Assembly: GCF_008386505.1 (NCBI RefSeq)
Contig: NZ_VUNZ01000004.1
Location: 124,001 to 188,000 of the forward strand
Direction: 5' to 3'
Source of the DNA: Chryseobacterium sediminis
GTDB taxonomy: Bacteria > Bacteroidota > Bacteroidia > Flavobacteriales > Weeksellaceae
DNA: 64,000 bases
Part shown: positions 8,375 through 14,028 of the stretch, one piece after another
How positions within the stretch are numbered: position 1 is the stretch's first letter
Layout: every line of letters begins with the position of its first letter
Notes under the pieces: model-generated
Seen by the model: the letters and a program-made list of their open reading frames with translations, nothing else
Database searches by the model: none
Told to the model about the DNA's origin: nothing
Translations under genes and position numbers: made by a program

Positions 8375-8755
8375 TTATATTTTTAGTTTTTCTAATGTTT
8401 TTTTTAGTAACAGGTTTTCATGTTTCAAAAACTCCTTATCGTTTTTCAATTCCTGTATATAAGCAAGGTAAGTTTCCCTTTCTGTTGTAAAATATTCATT
8501 ACCTCCGCCTGTAATTTTTTGCTGTGAAAAACTGTCAAGTACAAAATTATATGGATGGTCAATAATATCATCTGGTTTTACTTCTAGAAACTTAGCAATA
8601 GTAGTTACCTTTTCCAAATCTACTTTGCACCTGCCACTTTCAATCCTGGAGTATTGCGACTGTGAAATACCTAGAATTTCTGCCATATAGTCTTGCGAAA
8701 AGTCCTTGTCCCTCCTTTGTTTTCTGATTCTTTCAATGTTGATGTTCATGTTCAT
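8375..8755 (-). CDS. XRE-family HTH regulator with coiled-coil tail
   Basis: A 126-residue protein. Residues 5-65 form a Cro/C1-type helix-turn-helix: FSQDYMAEILGISQSQYSRIESG is the two recognition helices (read in two parts, FSQDYMAEILGI and SQSQYSRIESG). The C-terminal 40 residues are charged and heptad-like, probably a dimerising coiled coil. A -7 box TACTTTTG lies on the minus strand at 8771-8764, putting the transcription start within a few bases of the first ATG. The mRNA is therefore nearly leaderless, or translation starts at the third codon (another ATG). It is divergent from the lipoprotein gene at 8897, which it may control. Such small XRE proteins are frequent as single regulators in Chryseobacterium. 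Confidence 0.85.
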   Translation of the reverse strand: MNMNINIERIRKQRRDKDFSQDYMAEILGISQSQYSRIESGRCKVDLEKVTTIAKFLEVKPDDIIDHPYNFVLDSFSQQKITGGGNEYFTTERETYLAYIQELKNDKEFLKHENLLLKKTLEKLKI

Positions 8756-8763
8756 AGTTTTGG

Positions 8764-8771
8764 CAAAAGTA
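8764..8771 (-). promoter_or_regulatory. -7 promoter element of the XRE gene
   Basis: TACTTTTG on the minus strand matches the Bacteroidetes consensus TAnnTTTG. Its position implies a start site roughly 2 bases before the ATG at 8755. Confidence 0.6.
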
Positions 8772-8896
8772 AAAAAAAAAACAAAAATATTGCATGCATT
8801 CTTTATGTGTCAAATACATATTTTCATTCACAATATTTTATCATATTTGCTGCGCAATAAAAAATTAATAACATTTTTAAAAATTCATTAAAACTT

Positions 8897-9643
8897 ATGA
8901 AAAAGCTATTTTTAGCGTTAATCGCTTTAACATTTTCTACTTCAGCAGTGCTTTACTCTTGTGGTGAAGACACTACAGAGAATCCGTCAACTCAATTAGA
9001 ACAAAAACAAAGATCAGAAAAATCAGCAGCAAGACAGGCAGGTCAAGATGACTTTGTTACAATAAAAGAAACGACTGATTTATTATCAGAAACAATTATG
9101 AACTTTGGAGCGAAGGAATTAATTAAAAATGATAATACTTATACATTCAGTACTTCTAAGGATTTGTATTTATTAGGAATGCGTGATAATTTAAAGAATT
9201 ACAGTTTTGATTATATTGATAACACATTAAGCTTCACTAAAGATGAATCATATCAGATTTATTCTATAGACAATACATTTTATGTAGAAACTCCATACTT
9301 TAAAGGGCTTCTTGAAGATGTTGATCAAAAAAATTTAAATGAAGACAGAAAGTTAAATGTGCTTATGATCTTCTTAGGTGAAGTTACATCAGATCCTGTA
9401 TTGAACAAAACTAAATTTGATGATTATTCATCCAGAATTGCTGGTGGAGGATGTTCTTTCTTCAACACAGTTTACAATGTTGGAGTAGGGATGAACGCTG
9501 CTGCTGCACAGGCAAATTTATTACATAACATTATTGCTGATGTTAATGATGGTGATTTGAAAGGCTGTAGAAGTCTTGGTTTATCAGAAAGTACAAGTTT
9601 AGGAGTAGTGCATTATGCAACTCAAGCTTGGTGCTGCCCATAA
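8897..9643 (+). CDS. Secreted lipoprotein of unknown function with Cys-rich C-terminus
   Basis: A 248-residue protein with a lipoprotein signal: a Lys-Lys start, a hydrophobic core and lipobox LYSC, so Cys22 should be lipidated. The region after it is low-complexity and charged (Gln, Arg, Lys, Ser, Ala), a typical tether. The middle domain is Asp/Asn/Thr/Tyr-rich. The last 70 residues differ: GGGCSFF, an Ala-rich helix, then a second Cys and a terminal WCCP, which could form disulfides in the periplasm. I do not recognise the family. A 60-residue two-helix membrane protein follows 13 bases downstream. Regulation by the divergent XRE gene is possible but not shown. Confidence 0.7.
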   Translation: MKKLFLALIALTFSTSAVLYSCGEDTTENPSTQLEQKQRSEKSAARQAGQDDFVTIKETTDLLSETIMNFGAKELIKNDNTYTFSTSKDLYLLGMRDNLKNYSFDYIDNTLSFTKDESYQIYSIDNTFYVETPYFKGLLEDVDQKNLNEDRKLNVLMIFLGEVTSDPVLNKTKFDDYSSRIAGGGCSFFNTVYNVGVGMNAAAAQANLLHNIIADVNDGDLKGCRSLGLSESTSLGVVHYATQAWCCP

Positions 9644-9656
9644 AAATAAACAGGTT

Positions 9657-9839
9657 ATGTTAGTTACTCCTTATACCATAATATTTGCAGCTGTAGTTTC
9701 TATTTATATCTACATCCATTCAATTATAATATTGCAGAAAAAGAAATCAGGGATATTAGATTATCTTATCATCTTTTTTATTCCTTATATTGGACCCATT
9801 GCAATTATAATCTCTTATTATATTAAAAAGGAAAAATAA
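9657..9839 (+). CDS. Small two-helix membrane protein
   Basis: A 60-residue protein with two hydrophobic segments (about residues 5-25 and 33-52), separated by a Lys-rich turn and ending in KKEK. The second segment contains FFIPYIGPIAIII, a pattern seen in N-terminal membrane hairpins of PLDc_N/cardiolipin-synthase-like small proteins. I chose the ATG at 9657, 13 bases after the upstream stop. An in-frame ATG at 9615 lies inside the lipoprotein gene and would add an unlikely polar N-terminus. It is probably cotranscribed with the lipoprotein and followed by a terminator. Function unknown; an accessory or immunity-like role is only a guess. Confidence 0.6.
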   Translation: MLVTPYTIIFAAVVSIYIYIHSIIILQKKKSGILDYLIIFFIPYIGPIAIIISYYIKKEK

Positions 9840-9849
9840 TATAATTTAT

Positions 9850-9885
9850 AAAAAGAACCATCCGGTATTTGGGTGGTTCTTTTTA
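9850..9885 (+). terminator. Terminator after the small membrane protein gene
   Basis: AAAAGAACCA (9851-9860) pairs with TGGTTCTTTT (9874-9883) around a GC-richer loop, with a T-run. Confidence 0.85.
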
Positions 9886-9970
9886 ATTCTTTATCAATTT
9901 CAGAAAACTAATAAACTTTATAAGTTTATATACACTACATTGAAAATAGGATATAATTTTTGCTGCTCTA

Positions 9971-10417
9971 TTATTTATATTTCATCCATTCCTCATAGCT
10001 AAGCACACCCAATTCCGGTTTACTTTCACCTTCAAGAATAGAGATAAACTCAAGCTGGTTTCCATCCGGATCATTAAAATAAATAGCCAGTGCAGGCATC
10101 CACGCAAATACCATGGGTTCAACACTTCCATTTTTTAAAAAATTGTAGGGCTTTAAATCTTTATTTTCTAAAAACTCCACAGAATAATTCAAAATATCTT
10201 CCTTACTACTGGAAAAGGCAAAATGTCTGGTCTGGAGATTCTCCTTTTGTTCCCACAATCCCAGCATAAATTCTTTCCCTTCTCCAACCCATAAAAAAGC
10301 AATAGGTCTGTTTTCGTCTCTGTGAGCCAGTTTCAAGCCTAGCACCTCCGTATAAAATTGTATTGCATTTTCCAGATTGCTCACCTGAACATGAGTCTCA
10401 TATATTCCTTTAATCAT
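9971..10417 (-). CDS. VOC/glyoxalase-family protein
   Basis: A 148-residue single protein of the vicinal oxygen chelate superfamily. It opens with ETHVQVSNLENAIQFYTEVLGL, the first beta-alpha-beta unit with the metal-ligand His. It ends its second unit with YFNDPDGNQLEFIS, which holds the Glu ligand. Enzymes of this superfamily include glyoxalase I, dioxygenases and fosfomycin-type thiol transferases; the sequence does not tell which applies. It stands alone on the minus strand, convergent with the lipoprotein unit. Nothing unusual was seen. Confidence 0.85.
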   Translation of the reverse strand: MIKGIYETHVQVSNLENAIQFYTEVLGLKLAHRDENRPIAFLWVGEGKEFMLGLWEQKENLQTRHFAFSSSKEDILNYSVEFLENKDLKPYNFLKNGSVEPMVFAWMPALAIYFNDPDGNQLEFISILEGESKPELGVLSYEEWMKYK

Positions 10418-10513
10418 AGCTTAATTTTAATAAAAGCAAAGCTAGAAAACTCTTCCTGAAAAAAACTGTATTGCTTATTTCTTTAATGAAAATGAATGAT
10501 AGAAGGATTTTAT

Positions 10514-10576
10514 AATTATGAATTATGAATTATGAATTATGAATTATGAATTATGAATTATGAATTATGAATTATG
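10514..10576. repeat. Nine perfect tandem copies of AATTATG
   Basis: The 7-base unit AATTATG repeats nine times without a mismatch. It lies between the VOC gene start and the Ro promoter, ending 55 bases before the Ro operator. Perfect short tandem repeats of this length are prone to slippage, so copy number may vary between strains. Confidence 0.95.
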
Positions 10577-10631
10577 TTGTTGTAAATATCAATATCAGTT
10601 TTCCATATAAAAAAAATCAAAGAAAAATTTC

Positions 10632-10667
10632 TACGCAAAAAGGTTGCGCAATACTGTTTTTACTTTG
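10632..10667 (+). promoter_or_regulatory. Ro gene operator and promoter (copy 1 of 3)
   Basis: The interrupted palindrome TACGCAAAAAGGTTGCGCA (10632-10650; arms CGCAA/TTGCG) is followed by the -7-like box TTACTTTG (10660-10667), then CA. The G of the box is exactly 17 bases after the palindrome, as in the two other copies at 12932 and 13148. The palindrome covers the place of the -33 element, so a dedicated activator or repressor probably binds here. Confidence 0.8.
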
Positions 10668-10726
10668 CATCAGAAATCAGAGAGGAACTATCAATTCTTC
10701 TATGTTTAACAAAAAAAACAGTAACC

Positions 10727-12244
10727 ATGAAATTTAATTTTTTAAAAAAAGAAGCTAAAGTAGTACTGAACTACGAAGGTGCAAAAGCATATGCCATGAC
10801 ACCTGCAGAAGAATTGTATAGTGCTGTTGTTACAACAGGATTGTCAGATGCCAACTATGAAAATGGAAATGACAGATTGAAAAGAATCCAGTCTCTGATC
10901 AAAAAAAATGATCCTGAATTTGTAGCAAAACTGGCAGTATACGCAAGAAAAGATATGTACTTGCGATCCATTCCATTGGTGTTGACAACTGAATTGGCAA
11001 AACAGACCTCCGGTACAGATCTGGTAAGCAAAACTGTAGACGGGGTTGTTCAGAGAGCTGATGAAATCACAGAATTGCTGGCATACTACCAACTTGCGAA
11101 TAAAAGAACAGATACCAAAAAATTGAATAAACTGTCAAAACAGATTCAAAAAGGTCTGGTAAAATCATTCAACAAGTTTGATGAGTATCAGTTTGCTAAA
11201 TACAACAGAAAAGCAGAAGTAACCCTGAAAGATGCACTATTCCTGGTTCATCCAAAAGCTAAGGATGAAAACCAACAAGCTGTTTTCAACAAAATTGCTA
11301 ACAATACATTAGAAACCCCATACACATGGGAAGTAGAGCTTTCCGTATTAGGTCAAACGAAATTTGCCAATGAGGCAGAAAGAAAGTTAGCTTTCAAAAA
11401 CAAATGGGAAGAACTGATCTTCAGCAACAAATTGGGTTATATGGCAACCATGAGAAACCTGAGGAATATCCTTGAAGCGGGCGTGTCATCTGATGCCATG
11501 AATAAAGTTTGCAGATACCTTTCCGATGAAAGAGCTGTATCCAATTCAAAACAGCTTCCGTTCCGTTTTCTGGCAGCCTACAGAGAATTAAAAGCAATAG
11601 ATTCTCCTTACCTGTCATCAGTATTGGAAGCATTGGAAGATGCTGTGGCGGTAAGTGCCAGAAATATCAAAGGTTTTGGATTTGATACTTCAGTGGTGAT
11701 TGCTGCAGACGTGTCAGGTTCTATGCAGAAAGCTGTTTCCAGCAAAAGTAAAATATTGCTGTATGATATCGGTTTGCTGATGTCGATGATCCTTCAGTCA
11801 CAGTGTAAAAATGTGGTGACAGGTATATTCGGTGACCGTTGGTTAAGAGTTCCAATGCCAAAAAACGGTATCTTAAGGAATGTAGATGCATTCTACAAGA
11901 GAGAAGGTGAAGTAGGATATTCTACCAATGGTTATCTGGTCATCGAAGACCTTATCAACAGAAAAGAACAGGTAGATAAAGTAATGCTTTTTACCGATAC
12001 TCAGATGTGGAATAGCACTGGAAACAGAAACTCTTTTGAAGACGTTTGGAACAGATACAAAACGATCGCACCTCATGCAAAACTGTATATTTTTGACCTG
12101 GCAGGTTATGGTACACAGCCACTTGATGTCAGAAAAAATGATGTATATCTTATTGCAGGTTGGTCAGACAAAATTTTCGATGTACTGAATGCTTTGGAAG
12201 ACAAGAAATCTGCAGTGAAAATGATTCAGAAAGTAGTGCTGTAA
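10727..12244 (+). CDS. Ro60-like RNA-binding protein (TROVE + vWA)
   Basis: A 505-residue bacterial Ro orthologue. The first ~310 residues form the helical TROVE ring (for example YARKDMYLRSIPLVLTTELA, residues 72-91) that binds Y RNA on its rim and misfolded RNA 3' ends in its hole. The last ~190 residues are a vWA domain with an intact MIDAS: DVSGS (328-332), Thr400 and TD (413-414). Bacterial Ro proteins work with Y RNAs and nucleases in RNA decay and rRNA maturation. Here the gene is driven by a palindromic operator shared with two Y-RNA promoters, and a Y-like hairpin lies directly in its 3' untranslated region. The family call is firm; the partner exonuclease in this organism is unknown. 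Confidence 0.93.
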   Translation: MKFNFLKKEAKVVLNYEGAKAYAMTPAEELYSAVVTTGLSDANYENGNDRLKRIQSLIKKNDPEFVAKLAVYARKDMYLRSIPLVLTTELAKQTSGTDLVSKTVDGVVQRADEITELLAYYQLANKRTDTKKLNKLSKQIQKGLVKSFNKFDEYQFAKYNRKAEVTLKDALFLVHPKAKDENQQAVFNKIANNTLETPYTWEVELSVLGQTKFANEAERKLAFKNKWEELIFSNKLGYMATMRNLRNILEAGVSSDAMNKVCRYLSDERAVSNSKQLPFRFLAAYRELKAIDSPYLSSVLEALEDAVAVSARNIKGFGFDTSVVIAADVSGSMQKAVSSKSKILLYDIGLLMSMILQSQCKNVVTGIFGDRWLRVPMPKNGILRNVDAFYKREGEVGYSTNGYLVIEDLINRKEQVDKVMLFTDTQMWNSTGNRNSFEDVWNRYKTIAPHAKLYIFDLAGYGTQPLDVRKNDVYLIAGWSDKIFDVLNALEDKKSAVKMIQKVVL

Positions 12245-12290
12245 CAGGCACTGCTTTTGAAATAAAACTAATAACCACTATATGAAAAAC

Positions 12291-12378
12291 AAAAACCAAT
12301 GTCGTTATCGTAAGAGTTCCATCATCAAACTTTTAATTTGAACAGAATCAAAAACTCTTACACATGGTTACTTGGTTT
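12291..12378 (+). ncRNA. Y-RNA-like RNA 1, in the 3' UTR of the Ro gene
   Basis: The lower stem ACCAA (12295-12299) pairs with TTGGT (12372-12376). The internal loop carries the GTCGT motif. The upper stem GTAAGAG (12310-12316) pairs perfectly with CTCTTAC (12355-12361). The loop begins TTCCATC. This lower stem/GYCGU loop/upper stem plan recurs in nine further RNAs downstream and matches the general Y-RNA plan, in which Ro binds a bulged lower helix. It has no promoter of its own, so it is probably cut from the Ro mRNA. It is closely similar to RNA 3. Confidence 0.65.
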
Positions 12379-12394
12379 AAGTTAAAATAATACT

Positions 12395-12922
12395 ATGGGT
12401 AATTTAATGTATAGAATTGAACAGGATCTTAAAGAAGGCCGAAAGAAAAAGGCATGCGACAGGCTAAGAAATATGATCAATCAATTTCCCAATGATATTA
12501 CTCTGAGAAAAAAGTTAGGACAGATTTATTTTGAAGCAGGATTCCTTGATGAAGCAGGTAAATTTTGGATTCTATCTGCTCCAGAGAATAATGAAATGAA
12601 AAATGCTGTGGAGATTTACAGAAAATCATTAAGCAATTCAGGAAGTGCAATTTTAAAAGATATTGTTTTCAGAGGTGACAAAGACTGTCTTGATGAGTAT
12701 GCAACAAATGTAATGGATGCCCTTGAGCAGAATAGTTTTAAAGTTACAAAACACATTCCTGTTTTTAAAGCTAAAAAAAGAGAAAAGGGAAATTATTCTG
12801 AAAATCAAACAGGTTTTCTAAGTACACTTGGAACTTTTTTATTCTTTGGATCAATTATTTTGATTCCTGTTCTCGGGATATATAAGCTGTTTGAATTGAT
12901 AAAATCATTTTTTTTCCAATAA
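12395..12922 (+). CDS. TPR-like protein with C-terminal membrane anchor
   Basis: A 175-residue protein. Residues 5-75 read as tetratricopeptide-like helix pairs (KKACDRLRNMINQFPNDITL, then LRKKLGQIYFEAGFLDEAGKFW). The style fits proteins annotated DUF6584; this family name is from memory. A basic linker (KAKKREKG) precedes one hydrophobic segment at about residues 142-162, so the protein should be tail-anchored with the helical part in the cytoplasm. It starts 17 bases after Y-like RNA 1 and ends 10 bases before the second operator, so it sits inside the Ro/Y-RNA island and is probably read from the Ro promoter. No catalytic motif; role unknown. Confidence 0.7.
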   Translation: MGNLMYRIEQDLKEGRKKKACDRLRNMINQFPNDITLRKKLGQIYFEAGFLDEAGKFWILSAPENNEMKNAVEIYRKSLSNSGSAILKDIVFRGDKDCLDEYATNVMDALEQNSFKVTKHIPVFKAKKREKGNYSENQTGFLSTLGTFLFFGSIILIPVLGIYKLFELIKSFFFQ

Positions 12923-12931
12923 AAATAAAAC

Positions 12932-12967
12932 TACGTAAAAAGATTGCGTACATGCGATATAATTTTG
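12932..12967 (+). promoter_or_regulatory. Y-RNA operator and promoter (copy 2 of 3)
   Basis: TACGTAAAAAGATTGCGTA (12932-12950) followed by TAATTTTG (12960-12967), a perfect TAnnTTTG -7 box, then CA. Spacing from palindrome to box is identical to copies 1 and 3. The predicted start site, about 12974, coincides with the 5' end of Y-like RNA 2, so this promoter appears to serve RNAs rather than a protein gene. Confidence 0.82.
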
Positions 12968-12973
12968 CAGTGT

Positions 12974-13050
12974 TAATACTATCGGTGCCGTTAGAAAGAC
13001 ATTCTTCGATTCTAAAAACAGACAGAGTCTTTCATATGATCGCCCAATAG
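12974..13050 (+). ncRNA. Y-RNA-like RNA 2
   Basis: It begins at the predicted start site of promoter copy 2. The lower stem has CTAT/ATAG and GGTG/CGCC; the internal loop carries GCCGT; the upper stem AGAAAGAC pairs with GTCTTTC. The loop starts ATTCTTCG. The conserved GYCGU and the YTTCG after the upper stem are shared with the other RNAs of the island. It is a simple hairpin with no tRNA-like insert. Confidence 0.68.
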
Positions 13051-13134
13051 CTAACCAATGCCGTCGATAAGAGTTTCATCGTCAACTTCCAATTGAATAT
13101 CATTTACTCTTATTATTAATTTGCTTGGTTTTTA
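13051..13134 (+). ncRNA. Y-RNA-like RNA 3
   Basis: The lower stem AACCAA (13053-13058) pairs with TTGGTT (13125-13130). The internal loop has GCCGT. The upper stem ATAAGAG (13067-13073) pairs with CTCTTAT (13107-13113). The 3' side runs into five T, so it can also act as the terminator of the RNA 2-RNA 3 transcript. It is close in sequence to RNA 1: both have AAGAGTT(T/C)CATC and a related AATTGAA/AATTTGAA segment. Confidence 0.68.
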
Positions 13135-13146
13135 ATAAAAAATAAA

Positions 13147-13183
13147 GTGCGTAAAAAGAATGCGCACTAGCTATATAAGTTTG
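13147..13183 (+). promoter_or_regulatory. Operator and promoter (copy 3 of 3) for the small-ORF/Y-RNA array
   Basis: GTGCG/CGCAC arms form a 21-base palindrome (13147-13167); its core TGCGTAAAAAGAATGCGCA aligns base for base with copies 1 and 2. The -7 box TAAGTTTG is at 13176-13183, again followed by CA at the same spacing. The first things downstream are a 13-codon ORF, a 73-residue basic protein and Y-like RNAs 4-7. Confidence 0.83.
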
Positions 13184-13204
13184 CAAAAGATAAAACAAAT
13201 AATC

Positions 13205-13246
13205 ATGAATAACCATAAACCAAATCTGAAAGAAGCATTGTATTGA
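13205..13246 (+). CDS. 13-residue ORF in the leader of the Y-RNA array transcript
   Basis: ATG to TGA encodes MNNHKPNLKEALY. It lies about 15 bases after the predicted start site of promoter copy 3, and 18 bases before the next start codon. It could be a leader peptide that couples translation to the 73-residue ORF, or a chance frame. No ribosome-stalling motif is evident. Confidence 0.35.
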   Translation: MNNHKPNLKEALY

Positions 13247-13264
13247 GGTTAATACTCAATACTT

Positions 13265-13486
13265 ATGAAAAAAATTAAAACGTTAAGAAAGAAATTCGGA
13301 GTCAATGAATATGGATTGATTGACTTTCCGAAGAAAATTTCCGGTGTACAGATTTCAAGAATGATGTACGGAAATGATATGGGTTGTTCTTATTGCTTTC
13401 CACACGGTTATGAGGTGGTCAACGCAACGTATACAAAGTTTCAGAGAAACTGGAAGAAGTATAGAAGAACTCAATGGAAAAATTAA
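13265..13486 (+). CDS. Small basic protein with CxxC motif, unknown
   Basis: A 73-residue, strongly basic protein. It has a CSYCFPHG motif (one Cys pair) in the middle and a Lys/Arg/Trp-rich tail, FQRNWKKYRRTQWKN, that looks suited to RNA binding. The start follows an A-rich leader of promoter copy 3. The stop codon ends at 13486, and Y-like RNA 4 begins directly after it. I do not recognise a named family. Its position between the shared operator and the RNA array suggests it works with the RNAs, perhaps as a chaperone or processing cofactor; that is inference. Confidence 0.6.
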   Translation: MKKIKTLRKKFGVNEYGLIDFPKKISGVQISRMMYGNDMGCSYCFPHGYEVVNATYTKFQRNWKKYRRTQWKN

Positions 13487-13629
13487 AATCAGGTGCCGTT
13501 TTGGAATCATACTTCGATTTACACCTTCAGATGCAGGTTCAATTCCTGCCTTTCCTGTTGTAAACGGAATGTAGCTCAAATGCTAGAGCAGAGGGAAAGA
13601 AAAAGGTTCCGCAATTATTGCCCTGATCA
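13487..13629 (+). ncRNA. Y-RNA-like RNA 4 with permuted tRNA-like domain
   Basis: The lower stem ATCAGG (13488-13493) pairs with CCTGAT (13622-13627). The internal loop has GCCGT. The upper stem GGAATC (13503-13508) pairs with GGTTCC (13605-13610). Inside it lie a T-arm (GCAGG-TTCAATT-CCTGC, 13533-13549), a 3' acceptor-like strand CTTTCCT, a 9-base loop, a 5' acceptor-like strand CGGAATG, TA as U8-A9, and a D-arm (GCTC...GAGC, 13574-13589). The acceptor stem is weaker here than in RNAs 6 and 8, with 5 of 7 pairs. The order is that of a tRNA cut at the anticodon and joined at the acceptor end. Confidence 0.75.
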
Positions 13630-13740
13630 TAAAAAGAGTGTCGTAGAGAAGGCTTACTTCGGTATAATATTGGTTCAACTGCATAACAGATTGCGAAAGT
13701 GATTTTGTAAAAGTTTTTTCAAACTTTGCCTCTTTTTAAA
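13629..13740 (+). ncRNA. Y-RNA-like RNA 5 (short class)
   Basis: The lower stem AAAAAGAG (13631-13638) pairs perfectly with CTCTTTTT (13730-13737). The internal loop has GTCGT. The upper stem GAGAAGGCTT pairs over 10 positions with AAGTTTTTTC, counting G-T pairs. The insert has a GGTTCAACT T-loop-like segment and a GCGAAAGTGATTTTGT hairpin. It is very similar to RNA 7 and begins 3 bases after the RNA 4 lower stem. Confidence 0.68.
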
Positions 13741-13757
13741 AACTAATAAATACAAAA

Positions 13758-13905
13758 TAATCAAGTGTCGTCTTAGAATCATACTTCGAGATTGAATAAA
13801 CATTGGGTCGCAGGTTCGAATCCTGCCTTTTCCCTCGAAAAGGAGAGGTAGCTCAGCAGGTAGAGCAAATGCACGGAAGATTCTGAAAAATATTACCTTG
13901 ATTTA
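13758..13905 (+). ncRNA. Y-RNA-like RNA 6 with permuted tRNA-like domain
   Basis: The lower stem AATCAAG (13759-13765) pairs perfectly with CTTGATT (13897-13903). The internal loop has GTCGT. The upper stem AGAATC pairs with GATTCT. The insert is a full permuted tRNA body. It has a T-arm GCAGG-TTCGAAT-CCTGC (13810-13826), a 3' acceptor strand CTTTTCC (13827-13833), an 8-base closing loop, a 5' acceptor strand GGAGAGG (13842-13848), U8-A9, and a D-arm GCTC-AGCAGGTA-GAGC (13851-13866) that keeps GG for the elbow contact with the T-loop. Confidence 0.8.
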
Positions 13906-14013
13906 TATAAAGAGTGCCGTAGAAAAGGCCTACTTCGGTTTAATTTGGTTCGACTCCAGAAGGTCATGAAAGTGATCTTGTACAAGTCTTTTCGAATCTT
14001 GCCTCTTTTATTT
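13906..14013 (+). ncRNA. Y-RNA-like RNA 7 (short class)
   Basis: The lower stem ATAAAGAG (13907-13914) pairs with CTCTTTTA and the next base. The internal loop has GCCGT. The upper stem GAAAAGGC pairs with GTCTTTTC, 8 of 8 with one G-T. The insert contains a T-arm-like hairpin TGG-TTCGACT-CCA and a second hairpin GGTCA-TGAAAG-TGATC. It is a near-duplicate of RNA 5. The SUKH gene starts 16 bases after it. Confidence 0.7.
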
Positions 14014-14028
14014 TAAAAACTAATAACA

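Noticed and set aside
8706..8891. Plus-strand 61-codon frame opposite the XRE gene start
   Set aside because: It is antisense to the XRE gene and crosses its promoter; composition is chance-like.
10514..10576. CRISPR-like array
   Set aside because: The units are 7 bases and directly joined with no spacers; this is a microsatellite. No CRISPR array or cas gene was seen anywhere in the window.
12932..13183. Sigma-54 promoters at the operator sites, as in RtcR-controlled rtc operons
   Set aside because: TTTGCA resembles a -12 element, but no TGGCAC-like -24 element lies at the right distance, and the boxes match TAnnTTTG better.
13355..13579. Minus-strand 74-codon frame with GKAGIEPASEGVNRS-like text
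   Set aside because: It reads the T-arm of RNA 4 in antisense. Such text is commonly produced by translating tRNA sequences and is not a protein.
13374..13702. Plus-strand open frames of 66-69 codons over the Y-like RNAs 4 and 5
   Set aside because: They overlap conserved RNA stems and the T- and D-arm sequences, start without a plausible leader, and encode Cys/Ser/Arg-rich text typical of a chance frame.
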